Below, one piece after another: positions 26,062-33,856 of a stretch of 64,000 bases of DNA (position 1 is the stretch's first letter; each line of letters starts with the position of its first letter). A program made the translations under genes and the position numbers. Under the pieces are notes generated by a model. The model saw only the letters and a program-made list of their open reading frames with translations, was not told where the DNA came from and ran no database searches. This DNA is from Sporobacter sp963675425 (GTDB lineage: Bacteria; Bacillota; Clostridia; Oscillospirales; Oscillospiraceae). The stretch is from contig OY776214.1 of the NCBI GenBank assembly GCA_963675425.1, positions 2,356,001-2,420,000 on the forward strand, written 5' to 3'.

Positions 26062-27633
26062 ATGAAACAAGGAAAAACGATTCTGGCACTAATCCTTGCA
26101 TTGGTTATCAGCTTAACTGCCGCGGGATGTGCGACACAATCTGCAACAACGCCCGATGTGAGCACTGAGCCCGGTACTTCGACTTCAGACCAGGATGCCG
26201 CGGACCAAGTGGCGGCTCTGATTGACGCCATCTATGTGCAGATGAGAACTGAAAATACGGACGAACAGTGCGTTGCGGCGAAAGAGGCCTGGGACGCGTT
26301 GACCGACACGCAAAAGGCTCTGGTATCCGGTGAAAACGCCGACCCCGATTACTTTGGGAGAGATACCGGCGACGCCTCCAAGGATGACCCGTTAAACGAG
26401 GACAGCATCGGAGAAAACGAATTGCTTGTCGTGAGCTTTGGTACCTCCTTCAACGGCAGCCGCGCCACTGATATTGGCGGGATAGAGAAAGCACTCCAGG
26501 CCGCTAATCCGGACTGGTCGGTGAGAAGAGCGTTTACCGCGCAGATCATCATTAATCACATCCAGGCCCGTGACGGAGAGAAAATCGACAACGTGGACCA
26601 GGCGCTGGAGCGCGCTGTCGCAAACGGCGTAAAGAACCTTGTCATACAACCTACCCATTTGATGCACGGCGCTGAGTATGACGAGCTCGTGGCGGCGGTG
26701 GGCGCTTACCGGGATAAATTTGAATACGTTGCAATTTCTGAGCCGCTGCTGGGCGAAGTCGGTCCCGATGTGTCGTCCATCAATGCTGATAAGGAAACTG
26801 TCGCGAAAGCGATTACCGCGGAGGCAGTTAAGACTGCCGGCTATGACAGCCTTGACGCCGCGGCTGCGGACGGCGTTGCCTTCGTATTTATGGGACACGG
26901 CACGTCCCACACGGCCAACGTGACCTACGACCAAATGCAGACGCAGATGAATAAGCTCGGCTATAAAAATGTATTTATCGGCACGGTGGAGGGAGAGCCT
27001 GAGGATACCGCCTGCGACGTGGTAATTGAAAACGTCAAGGCCGCCGGTTATACCAAGGTGATTCTTCGGCCGATGATGGTGGTGGCCGGTGATCACGCAA
27101 ACAATGACATGGCCGGCGACGACGAGGATTCCTGGAAGAGCCAGTTTGTGGCCTCCGGCTATTTTAACAGCGTGGATACACAGATCGCGGGCCTTGGCGG
27201 TATAAGCGATATTCAGGTGGTCTATGTGGCGCATACCAAGGCAGTTATATCGATAGACGCAGGGCTTGCCGATGGCGTATACAGCGCGGAATTTAACACC
27301 GACAGCGGTATGTTCCATGTAAATGAGGCGAATGACGGCAAGGGCGTTCTGACGGTGGAGAACGGCAATATGACCCTTCATGTCAGTCTGGCTTCAAAAA
27401 ACATCGTAAACCTTTTTTTGGGGACAGCAGAAGACGCGCAGAAGGACGGCGCAGCTCTGCTCGTACCAACTACAGACACTGTGACGTACAGCGATGGAAC
27501 CACGGAAGAGGTTTGTGGTTTCGATATACCGGTCCCCGCTATCGACAAGGATTTTGATGTAGCGCTTCTTGGCACAAAGGGTACCTGGTACGACCACGTG
27601 GTCAGCGTTTCAAGTCCTGAACCGACCGAATAA
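26062..27633 (+). CDS. cbiK: Lipoprotein sirohydrochlorin cobaltochelatase (CbiK type) with extra C-terminal domain
   Basis: A 523-residue predicted lipoprotein: the signal peptide ends in lipobox TAAGC, so the enzyme is anchored outside the membrane. The CbiK class II chelatase domain spans about residues 110-395, with VVSFGTSFNGSR, the metal/catalytic histidine motifs QPTHLMHGAEYD and FMGHGTSHTAN, and GDHANNDMAGD. CbiK inserts cobalt into sirohydrochlorin in anaerobic B12 synthesis; exported versions are known from Desulfovibrio. A C-terminal domain (about 400-520, beginning DGVYSAEF) resembles the DGRYTVEV domain of the next gene. ATG 26062 has AAGGAGAC upstream. A B12 riboswitch controls it and cobalamin/heme-type transporter genes follow, so it may handle metal or tetrapyrrole at the surface rather than make B12 in the cytoplasm. 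Confidence 0.85.
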   Translation: MKQGKTILALILALVISLTAAGCATQSATTPDVSTEPGTSTSDQDAADQVAALIDAIYVQMRTENTDEQCVAAKEAWDALTDTQKALVSGENADPDYFGRDTGDASKDDPLNEDSIGENELLVVSFGTSFNGSRATDIGGIEKALQAANPDWSVRRAFTAQIIINHIQARDGEKIDNVDQALERAVANGVKNLVIQPTHLMHGAEYDELVAAVGAYRDKFEYVAISEPLLGEVGPDVSSINADKETVAKAITAEAVKTAGYDSLDAAAADGVAFVFMGHGTSHTANVTYDQMQTQMNKLGYKNVFIGTVEGEPEDTACDVVIENVKAAGYTKVILRPMMVVAGDHANNDMAGDDEDSWKSQFVASGYFNSVDTQIAGLGGISDIQVVYVAHTKAVISIDAGLADGVYSAEFNTDSGMFHVNEANDGKGVLTVENGNMTLHVSLASKNIVNLFLGTAEDAQKDGAALLVPTTDTVTYSDGTTEEVCGFDIPVPAIDKDFDVALLGTKGTWYDHVVSVSSPEPTE

Positions 27634-27691
27634 ACTGAGCTTAAATCTATAACTACTAATTTTCTGGAATATATGTGAAAAATACAATAAC

Positions 27692-27725
27692 GGGGTTGTG
27701 AGATGTCTCACAGCCCCTCTTTGTA
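27692..27725 (+). terminator. Terminator-like hairpin after cbiK
   Basis: GGGGTTGTGAGA pairs with TCTCACAGCCCC around a 2-nt loop and is followed by TCTTTGT. It sits in the 105-nt gap before the next gene of the same orientation, so downstream expression may be reduced relative to cbiK. Confidence 0.7.
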
Positions 27726-27738
27726 AATGGGTGATGAA

Positions 27739-28266
27739 ATGAAAAAAACGATTTGCTTTTACTTTATTTTAATACTGGTGGCACTTCTCCCTATGACGGC
27801 TTATGCGGCACAGCTTCCGGCGGATGGCCGGTATACCGTCGAGGTCACACTGGCCGGTGGATCCGGGCGGACAACAGTCGAATCTCCTGCAGAAGTGACG
27901 GTTTTGGATGGAAGCATAACCGCGATTATTGTGTGGAGTAGCCCATACTACGACTTAATGACCGTGGACAACATGGATTATTATCCAATTAATACGGAAG
28001 GGAACTCTGCGTTTGAAATACCGGTCTCGGCCATAGGTGAGGATATAGCTGTCAGTGCAGAAACTGTGGCCATGAGTACGCCGCATGTAATTGACTATAC
28101 GCTTCATTTTAATGCTGATTCCATAACCCCGCTTGATAATCACGGGGAATCCGGATTGACACCAGTTGCAAAACTGCTGATCGCAGCAGTGATAATCGCC
28201 GGGCTTGTTCTCGCGGTGTTTCTGGCTGCGCGGCAGCGACGGAAGGTAGAAGAAGACGCACGTTAA
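27739..28266 (+). CDS. Exported membrane-anchored protein with a DGxYxVEVxL-type surface domain
   Basis: A 175-residue protein: signal peptide (MKKTICFYFILILVALLP, cleavage after TAYA), a beta-rich domain (residues 24-140) starting DGRYTVEV and containing VIDYTLHF, then a C-terminal membrane span (about 142-165) and a basic tail RQRRKVEE. I do not recognise a named family with certainty. The layout (surface domain plus C-terminal anchor) and the position between a chelatase and a BtuFCD-like transporter suggest a surface binding protein for a metal, corrinoid or heme. It shares a domain pattern with the C-terminal part of the CbiK lipoprotein upstream. ATG 27739 (GGTGATGAA upstream) is chosen over ATG 27727, which has no ribosome binding site. 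Confidence 0.7.
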   Translation: MKKTICFYFILILVALLPMTAYAAQLPADGRYTVEVTLAGGSGRTTVESPAEVTVLDGSITAIIVWSSPYYDLMTVDNMDYYPINTEGNSAFEIPVSAIGEDIAVSAETVAMSTPHVIDYTLHFNADSITPLDNHGESGLTPVAKLLIAAVIIAGLVLAVFLAARQRRKVEEDAR

Positions 28267-28287
28267 TATAACGCGGAGATAAGAATT

Positions 28288-29439
28288 ATGAGAATGAAAA
28301 AATTGTCGGTTTTGTCTATCTGTATCGCGCTGATGCTAGCACTGATTTCAGGGTGTGCCGGCAGCGGCAATGACATGCCGAAAACCGGCCTCGGAAATGG
28401 CTGGAAACCGGTATCAAGCTTGGATTTGCAGTATGCCAAAAATTTCAGTGTCGATTATTACGACGGTGGATACGCGCTTATATCCATATCCGACGGGACC
28501 CGGTATTTAGTAGTTCCCGAAGATATGGCGGCGCCTGAGGGAATAGATACGGACATAACTGTTTTACATCGGCCTATAAAAAATATATATCTGGTCGCCA
28601 CGTCGGTCATGTGCCTTTTTGATGCGCTTGATTCATTGGGGAATATCCGGTTTTCCGGAACAAAAGAGGATGGCTGGTATATTAATAACGCAAAGAATGA
28701 AATGCAGGCCGGTAACATTCTTTATGCCGGGAAATACAGTGCTCCCGATTTTGAATTGATCACAGCCGAAGGCTGCAGCCTTGCGATAGAATCGACAATG
28801 ATTAATCATGTGCCGGAAGTGAAAGAGAAACTGGAGGAGCTGGGCGTTCCCGTTTTAATTGAACAGTCAAGCTTTGAATCACATCCGCTTGGCCGCACGG
28901 AATGGATGAAGCTGTATGCTGTTATGATGGGCAAAGAGGATATAGCGGAGCGGCTTTTCAATGAACAGGTGACCTTCATGAATGAAGTTGCCGAACAAGC
29001 GGATACAGGGAAAACAGTCGCATTTTTCTATGTTAACTCCTCTGGTTTAGTTATAGCCAGGAAATCCGGGGATTACGTTACCAAGATGATAGAGCTGGCC
29101 GGTGGCGATTATGTATTTAACAACCTTGGGGACCCGGAGACCGCCACATCTACGGTTACTCTTGAGATGGAAAAATTCTATGCCACAGCGAAGGATGCGG
29201 ATTATATTATTTATAACAGTACGATCGGCGGAGAAATTACTACGCTTAAGGAGCTGATCGCGAAAAATGAACTGTTAGCTGATTTTAAAGCGGTAAAGAA
29301 CGGAAACGTATGGTGCACGAGCAAGAATCTGTATCAGGAGACGACTGAACTAGGTCTGATGATTTCCAATATGCATCAGATGCTGACGGACACGTCGCCT
29401 GATCTTAATGAACTGGATTATATGTACAGACTGCAGTGA
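28288..29439 (+). CDS. ABC transporter substrate-binding lipoprotein (Fe/cobalamin/heme type, BtuF/FecB-like)
   Basis: A 383-residue lipoprotein: signal peptide with lipobox LISGC, then a type III periplasmic-binding-protein fold with the two lobes joined by a long helix (family PF01497). Segments such as GSSFESHPLGRTEW and AGGDYVFNNLGDPE match this family. It should bind a chelated metal or corrinoid outside the cell and pass it to the permease/ATPase that follow. The riboswitch upstream makes cobalamin or a precursor the leading candidate; heme or siderophore cannot be excluded from sequence alone. Confidence 0.88.
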   Translation: MRMKKLSVLSICIALMLALISGCAGSGNDMPKTGLGNGWKPVSSLDLQYAKNFSVDYYDGGYALISISDGTRYLVVPEDMAAPEGIDTDITVLHRPIKNIYLVATSVMCLFDALDSLGNIRFSGTKEDGWYINNAKNEMQAGNILYAGKYSAPDFELITAEGCSLAIESTMINHVPEVKEKLEELGVPVLIEQSSFESHPLGRTEWMKLYAVMMGKEDIAERLFNEQVTFMNEVAEQADTGKTVAFFYVNSSGLVIARKSGDYVTKMIELAGGDYVFNNLGDPETATSTVTLEMEKFYATAKDADYIIYNSTIGGEITTLKELIAKNELLADFKAVKNGNVWCTSKNLYQETTELGLMISNMHQMLTDTSPDLNELDYMYRLQ

Positions 29440-29506
29440 TTAATTTGCGGGCGCTGTAGTAATGCCGAGTTATAAGTTTTAAGATAAAAAGAATATGGAA
29501 GATTAT

Positions 29507-30532
29507 ATGGTAAACGAAATATTAAGCAGACGTATAAGATACAGTATCACATTGGCGGTTATGATCGGCCTGTTTATCCTGCTGGTTTTGTTGAACATAA
29601 GCCTGGGCAGCGTAGCGGTGCCGCTTAAAGAAATCATTCATGCTCTGCTTTCACCGGGTGGAGACGATACCTTCAGCAGTATAATGTGGAAAATACGGCT
29701 GCCTAGAATGACGTCGGCTGTCATTCTAGGCGGAGCTCTGGCACTTTCGGGATTTCTGCTGCAGACCTTTTTTAACAATCCAATCGCCGGCCCTTATGTA
29801 CTGGGTATATCCTCCGGTGCGAAGCTAGCGGTTGCTATTGTGCTTGTCATGGTGTTCGGGAAGCTGGAAAGCGTGAGCTCTGCGCTGCTGATTCTGGCAG
29901 CTTTTATTGGTTCTATGATTTCCATGGGATTTGTTCTGCTGATGGCAAGGAAAGTCCAACGGGCGGCCATGTTGATTGTAAGCGGCATTATGATCGGCTA
30001 TATTTGCTCGGCTATTACGGATTTTATTATCACGTTTGCCGATGACGCGAACATAGTCAATCTGCATAACTGGTCAAGAGGCAGCTTTTCAGGTGCCGCC
30101 TGGGACGACGTTAAGGTTATGACAATTGTTGTACTTATATCATCTTTAATTGGTTTCTTCATGTCCAAACCGATCAGCGCGTATCAGCTGGGTGAAGGTT
30201 ATGCTCAAAATATGGGTGTGAATATAAAGTTTTTCAGAGTCGTCATTATATTACTTTCTAGTATTCTCTCCGCCTGCGTGACGGCGTTTGCAGGCCCCAT
30301 CTCCTTCGTTGGCATCGCCGTGCCGCACTTGGTTAAGACGTTCTTAAAAACGTCAAAGCCGCTCCTCGTCATACCGGTCTGCTTTTTGGGCGGGTCTATC
30401 TTTTGCCTCGGGTGTGATTTACTGGCCAGAACAGCCTTTGCTCCGACGGAACTGAGTGTCAGCGCTGTGACCGCCGTTTTTGGAGCGCCGGTTGTGATCG
30501 TTATGATGGTACGAAAGAAAGCGCAAGGTTGA
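29507..30532 (+). CDS. ABC transporter permease (FecCD/BtuC family)
   Basis: Polytopic permease of the iron-siderophore/cobalamin family with about ten spans (341 aa from this start). Family marks include SLGSVAVPLKEI, RLPRMTSAVILGGALALSG, the GPISFVGIAVPHLVK loop and GAPVVIVMM near the C-terminus. ATG 29507 has GGAAG 5 nt upstream; an ATG at 29495 would add four residues. It overlaps the following ATPase frame and belongs to the B12-riboswitch operon. Confidence 0.92.
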   Translation: MVNEILSRRIRYSITLAVMIGLFILLVLLNISLGSVAVPLKEIIHALLSPGGDDTFSSIMWKIRLPRMTSAVILGGALALSGFLLQTFFNNPIAGPYVLGISSGAKLAVAIVLVMVFGKLESVSSALLILAAFIGSMISMGFVLLMARKVQRAAMLIVSGIMIGYICSAITDFIITFADDANIVNLHNWSRGSFSGAAWDDVKVMTIVVLISSLIGFFMSKPISAYQLGEGYAQNMGVNIKFFRVVIILLSSILSACVTAFAGPISFVGIAVPHLVKTFLKTSKPLLVIPVCFLGGSIFCLGCDLLARTAFAPTELSVSAVTAVFGAPVVIVMMVRKKAQG

Positions 30533-30534
30533 TT

Positions 30535-31647
30535 ATGGATTATTACTTTTCTGCAAAGCAGCTGACGGTTGGCTATAACGGAAAACCGTTAATCCGAGAT
30601 ATTGAGATGAAGCTGAACAAGGGGAAGATTCTCACGTTGATCGGTCCAAACGGCTCCGGTAAATCCACTATATTAAAAAGCATCACTAAGCATCTGAAAA
30701 CGATAAGCGGAACAGTCTATATTGATAATTATTCTATTGATGAGATGAGCAACAGGGATATGTCCTTTAAGGTCTCTGTGGTCTTGACGGATCGGCTGAA
30801 AACGGAGCTGATGACCTGCGAGGACGTGGTGGCTACCGGCAGGCATCCCTATACCGGCAGGCTGGGCATTTTGTCGGAGCAAGATAAGCTTCAAGTACAG
30901 CGTGCGATGGAGCTGGTAAATATCTGGGATATGAAAGACCGCGGTTTTATGGAGATCAGCGATGGACAGCGCCAAAGAATTCTTCTGGCAAGAGCAATTT
31001 GTCAGGAGCCGCAAATTATTGTTCTGGACGAACCAACCTCGTTCCTGGATATCCATTACGAGCTTGAGCTGCTGAGTATATTGAGAAACATGGCCGAAGA
31101 ACGAAACATTGCAGTGATAATGTCGCTTCACGAGCTAGACATGGCACAGAAAATTTCTGACTTCGTTATGTGTGTAAAGGGCGAGTATATTACGCACTAC
31201 GGCCCCCCGCAGGAAATTTTCCGGCCCGAGTTAATTGCCGAGCTATATGATCTGTCTAATGGCAGCTATAATCCACTTTTCGGAAGTCTCGAGATGGGAA
31301 AACCGGCCGGAAAGCCAAAGGTGTTTGTGATTGCCGGCGGGGGCACAGGCATTGAAGAGTACCGATGTTTACAAAAAAAACGAATTCCATTCGTCACCGG
31401 TGTTCTCCATAAAAATGATATTGATTACCAAATTGCTTCCGCTCTGGCCAGCAAAGTAATTTATGAAAACAGTTTCGAACAAATCGGCGACAAGGCTTAC
31501 GAGATGGCCGTAAACTGGCTAAAAGCGTGCGATATAGTTATAAATTGTCTCCATGGCTACGGGGCAATGAATAAAAAAAACAAAGCGCTTTATGATATGG
31601 CTATTTCCTTGGGGCTTCAAAGCGTGGAATGTGCCGAAGCGCTCTAA
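30535..31647 (+). CDS. ABC transporter ATP-binding protein (FepC/BtuD type) with C-terminal extension
   Basis: ATPase of the importer (370 aa). It has Walker A GPNGSGKST, Walker B IIVLDEP and the D-loop SFLDIHYELELL; the signature is ISDGQRQRI, with SDG in place of SGG. The core ends near residue 255. A further roughly 110 residues follow, with a FVIAGGGTGIEEYR start and a nucleotide-fold look, absent from ordinary BtuD/FepC proteins. The extension may sense a ligand or couple to another enzyme; its function is unknown. ATG 30535 has AAGG 6 nt upstream and lies 2 nt after the permease stop. Confidence 0.9.
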   Translation: MDYYFSAKQLTVGYNGKPLIRDIEMKLNKGKILTLIGPNGSGKSTILKSITKHLKTISGTVYIDNYSIDEMSNRDMSFKVSVVLTDRLKTELMTCEDVVATGRHPYTGRLGILSEQDKLQVQRAMELVNIWDMKDRGFMEISDGQRQRILLARAICQEPQIIVLDEPTSFLDIHYELELLSILRNMAEERNIAVIMSLHELDMAQKISDFVMCVKGEYITHYGPPQEIFRPELIAELYDLSNGSYNPLFGSLEMGKPAGKPKVFVIAGGGTGIEEYRCLQKKRIPFVTGVLHKNDIDYQIASALASKVIYENSFEQIGDKAYEMAVNWLKACDIVINCLHGYGAMNKKNKALYDMAISLGLQSVECAEAL

Positions 31648-31684
31648 CATGTGTGGAATTAGTTTGTGTTAAATGAGGTGCGAA

Positions 31685-32470
31685 GTGGAGCATAATACCT
31701 TTAAAGTGGCTCTTGTCTCAATGGAATCACGATGCGGCTGCACAGAACAAAATCTGGAGCGGATAACCGCTTATATACGGCAGGCCGGGCGGGAAGGCGC
31801 CAAGCTGGCAGTTTTTCCAGAGCTTGCGCTCACGGGCTATTGCCTGTCTCATGCAAGAGAAACGGCGCTACCAGCAACGCATCCATATGTCGAAATACTC
31901 TGTGTAGCCGCGCGGGAAAGCGGTTTGACAGCGGTTGTAGGCATGGCTGAACGGACCCGTGAATCTTATTGGATAACGCAGCTTATATGCGAAAACGACG
32001 GGACGCTTTATACATACCGCAAGACGCATCTTGGCGCCCGAGAAAAAGAAGTGTTCTCCGCGGGAGAGCGGCTCGACGTATATGGAGGAAACAGGCTGTT
32101 TGGCATACTGATCTGTTATGATATGCATTATCCCGAGGCGGCTGCCACAATACGTGCTGCCGGAGCGGGGCTGATTGTGTCGCCGCATGCAGCTCCGGCC
32201 AAAGCCGGTTTGAGGGAAAGTGTTTGGTCACGTTATATGCCCGCCAGGGCCTATGACAACCGCCTTTACGTCGTATGCTGTAATGCCTGTGGCGAAAATG
32301 GATGTGGAACCGAGTTTTCCGGAGGCATTGCTGTATATGCGCCCGATGGCAGTATGACCGTCTCGGATTTTTCAGGATGTGAAGCTATGAAAATCGTCAA
32401 TTTGGAGCCTATGGTTTTTCAGGGCGGAAAGAACTTTCCGATGCATCGAAGACCGGAACTGTATACTTAA
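31685..32470 (+). CDS. Carbon-nitrogen hydrolase (nitrilase superfamily amidase)
   Basis: A roughly 261-residue cytoplasmic amidase-type enzyme. The catalytic triad is visible: Glu in FPELALTGY, Lys in YRKTHLG and Cys in ICYDMHYPE. It would hydrolyse an amide or nitrile; the substrate class is not set by sequence. GTG 31685 has GAGGTG upstream and is preferred over ATG 31673, which lacks one. It lies 38 nt after the transporter operon in the same orientation and could belong to it, for example for amidated corrinoid or peptide products (speculative). Confidence 0.88.
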   Translation: MEHNTFKVALVSMESRCGCTEQNLERITAYIRQAGREGAKLAVFPELALTGYCLSHARETALPATHPYVEILCVAARESGLTAVVGMAERTRESYWITQLICENDGTLYTYRKTHLGAREKEVFSAGERLDVYGGNRLFGILICYDMHYPEAAATIRAAGAGLIVSPHAAPAKAGLRESVWSRYMPARAYDNRLYVVCCNACGENGCGTEFSGGIAVYAPDGSMTVSDFSGCEAMKIVNLEPMVFQGGKNFPMHRRPELYT

Positions 32471-32830
32471 CATACAAATACAAAAAAGCTTAGGCATGAT
32501 CAGTAGAACCAACGGCTGGAAAACGAAAAGTTAATACATGAGTAAACTGATGCGCGGTCTCCAACATTGATTAATGTTGCGTCACTTTTTGGCAAATTTT
32601 CAATTGGCCCCTGTAATTCTACATTGTTTAGAGTGATCCCCAAGCATAGAGCAATTACGTCGGAAATATCTATGCGCAAATATAAGATAGTTATTCTTCT
32701 TAAAAATACTGAGCGGTTGACATTGCGATTCCGGCATAAACTTAGAAAAATATTACTCGCTGTTGGCTGCCGACCCCCGCCCGTCTCCGTTTCGATTTGT
32801 AAAATTCAAATTGAAACGGAGGAAAACCAC
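32471..32830 (+). other. Gene-free stretch before the broken sigma-like gene
   Basis: A stretch of 360 nt without a supported gene. The last 45 nt hold a strong inverted repeat (32786-32820) that overlaps the GGAGG of the following pseudogene. Confidence 0.5.
32786..32820 (+). promoter_or_regulatory. Inverted repeat occluding a ribosome binding site
   Basis: TCCGTTTCGATTTG pairs with CAAATTGAAACGGA around a 7-nt loop. The second arm runs into GGAGG at 32818-32822, so the hairpin could hide the ribosome binding site of the sigma-like reading frame starting at 32831. Confidence 0.6.
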
Positions 32831-33081
32831 ATGACAAAAATTAACCTTCGGGATTATTACGCGTTTATAAAAGAAACATATTAATTGACGTATCAGATGA
32901 AGTTGCGGCTGTTATGCTGGAAGCCAAAAGGCAGGAGGAAGCGTACAAGCGGCGCCTGTATCGGCATAAGGCGCACTATTCCCTTGACCGGGGTGACGGA
33001 ATTGAATGCGGAGCATTCTATAGCGTCGCAGGCAATGAGGACGGCCCGCCATCAGCATGGGGGGAGGTGAGATTCCTATGA
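32831..33081 (+). pseudogene. Broken N-terminal part of an integrative-element sigma-70-like protein
   Basis: ATG 32831 follows GGAGG and reads MTKINLRDYYAFIKETY, then stops at TAA. Reading on in the neighbouring frame gives LIDVSDEVAAVMLEAKRQEE, RRLYRHKAHYSLDRGDGIE, and a stop at 33081. That series is the start of the small sigma-factor-like proteins carried by Clostridia integrative elements. It therefore carries a single-base deletion near 32880 and lacks the rest of the protein. It lies just left of the integrase relic, supporting the idea that an element of this family once occupied this position. Confidence 0.65.
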
Positions 33082-33140
33082 GGGCAGTAAAGCCGCCTGC
33101 CCGTACAGGATGTCTGAAAAAACAAATCGAAACAGAGAGA

Positions 33141-33206
33141 CAGCCACGTCGTAATTCTGCCGTTTAGTCATTTTAGACTTCGGTAAACATTAAAACGACG
33201 CGGCTG
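33141..33206 (+). repeat. Inverted repeat in the decayed element
   Basis: CAGCCACGTCGT at 33141-33152 is nearly complementary to ACGACGCGGCTG at 33195-33206, 42 nt apart. The role is unknown; it could be a terminator-like structure without a T run or an operator. Confidence 0.5.
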
Positions 33207-33315
33207 TTCTCACTTACTGTGACAAGATTGCGTCCGATACCATCAGAAAGTACAATGTCTATGCAAGACATCGCACGAGCTATCGGATAATTTACAGAAA
33301 AGGAGTGCCATATGA

Positions 33316-33390
33316 AAGCCCTGCGAGGGCAGAATTATATTAAAAGAGTTTGAGAAGCTCGAATCTGGTAAGCTCAAAAACGTGCTAATG
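33316..33390 (+). pseudogene. Integrase gene relic with internal deletion
   Basis: Bases 33316-33360 match the integrase gene at 54896-54940 almost exactly (CTGCGAGGGCAGAATTAT, then AAAAGAGTTTGAGAAGCTC). From 33361 the match resumes at 55261, so 320 bp are missing. The frame is lost relative to the intact copy's C-terminus. This scrap joins the attachment-site repeat to its right and is the remains of an integrase gene of the left-hand element. Confidence 0.8.
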
Positions 33391-33511
33391 GTTATAATTA
33401 GCAAATGCTTTAAATTCATTAGCAAGTTTGTGAAAACGGTTCGATTCCTATTAGCAAAGTATTCAATTATTCAAAAAGCATTCATAATATAACCAATCGT
33501 TTTGGGATAAA

Positions 33512-33547
33512 GAAAAAGTGCCGAAAACATAGTGTTTCTGGCACTTT
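33512..33547 (-). terminator. Terminator belonging to the tRNA-Arg fragment
   Basis: On the minus strand AAAGTGCC...GGCACTTT forms a hairpin followed by TTTCTTT, directly after the CCA end. It would terminate the tRNA transcript. The same structure with compensating changes occurs at 55412-55447. Confidence 0.7.
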
Positions 33548-33592
33548 GGCACCCCCGAGACGATTCGAACGTCCGACCCTTCGCTTAGGAGT
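33547..33592 (-). tRNA. tRNA-Arg(CCU) 3' fragment (attachment core), not a full gene
   Basis: Minus strand reads CTCCTAA (anticodon loop with CCT), the 3' anticodon-stem strand, variable region, a T-arm GGACG-TTCGAAT-CGTCT, acceptor CGGGGGT, discriminator G and CCA. The T stem pairs correctly. The upstream half that should pair with the anticodon and acceptor strands is absent: the bases right of 33592 do not match. This is a displaced tRNA 3' end, typical of a site-specific integration core. Confidence 0.85.
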
Positions 33593-33623
33593 ACACGGTG
33601 TCGTACAGTCTAGCGTTTGGTAC

Positions 33624-33752
33624 GGTGTCTTGCAGTACCGCCAAACCCGCATGGTACAAGGAATATTTGCGATTTGAATGTTATTTCGTATTCTGCAATG
33701 CTCTCCAGTTTTTGCTCATATTTCAACGTCTAATTAGCAGGAAATTAGCAGG
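33624..33752. repeat. Element-end arm with integrase-type repeats, copy 1
   Basis: The first 67 bp match 7093-7158. At 33733-33741 and 33744-33752 are two ATTAGCAGG repeats 11 nt apart, resembling the ATTAGCAA repeats left of the core. The corresponding pair at 55.6 kb is ATTAGCAAGG and ATTAGCTGG. They look like integrase arm-binding sites on the second side of the core. Confidence 0.6.
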
Positions 33753-33826
33753 GAAGTGGAAGTAGGTATTAAACAATAACTATTATATTAGCATATTCTT
33801 GATACTCATACGATCTTAAAGACAAG

Positions 33827-33856
33827 GGGCCTGACCGATAGGTTAGGCTCTTTTTG
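33827..33856 (+). terminator. Rho-independent terminator
   Basis: GGGCCTGACC pairs with GGTTAGGCTC around GATA and is followed by five T residues. No gene is recognisable immediately upstream. Confidence 0.65.

Larger units (their letters stand above)
33366..33592. repeat. Attachment-site direct repeat, copy 1
   Basis: About 227 bp matching 55266-55492 at a constant offset of 21,900 bp with no gaps; differences are scattered substitutions. It contains three ATTAGCAA-type 8-9-nt repeats at 33397, 33418 and 33450, a terminator hairpin, and the tRNA-Arg 3' end. Identity stops inside the anticodon loop, after which the two flanks diverge. Confidence 0.9.

Noticed and set aside
26392..27381. Long minus-strand reading frame opposite cbiK
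   Set aside because: The 329-aa frame lies wholly inside the cbiK gene, has no ribosome binding site and shows no domain. It arises from the codon use of the real gene.
32567..32884. 105-aa reading frame before the broken sigma-like gene
   Set aside because: No ribosome binding site or family resemblance; its 3' end simply reads into the sigma-like pseudogene, and the hairpin at 32786-32820 fits a regulatory role better.
33243..33425. Minus-strand 60-aa frame over the integrase relic
   Set aside because: Overlaps the integrase scrap and the attachment repeat, with no supporting signals.
33547..33592. Complete tRNA-Arg gene
   Set aside because: Only the anticodon loop to CCA half is present. 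Flanking bases to the right do not pair with the anticodon or acceptor strands, here or at 55447-55492, so these are attachment fragments.
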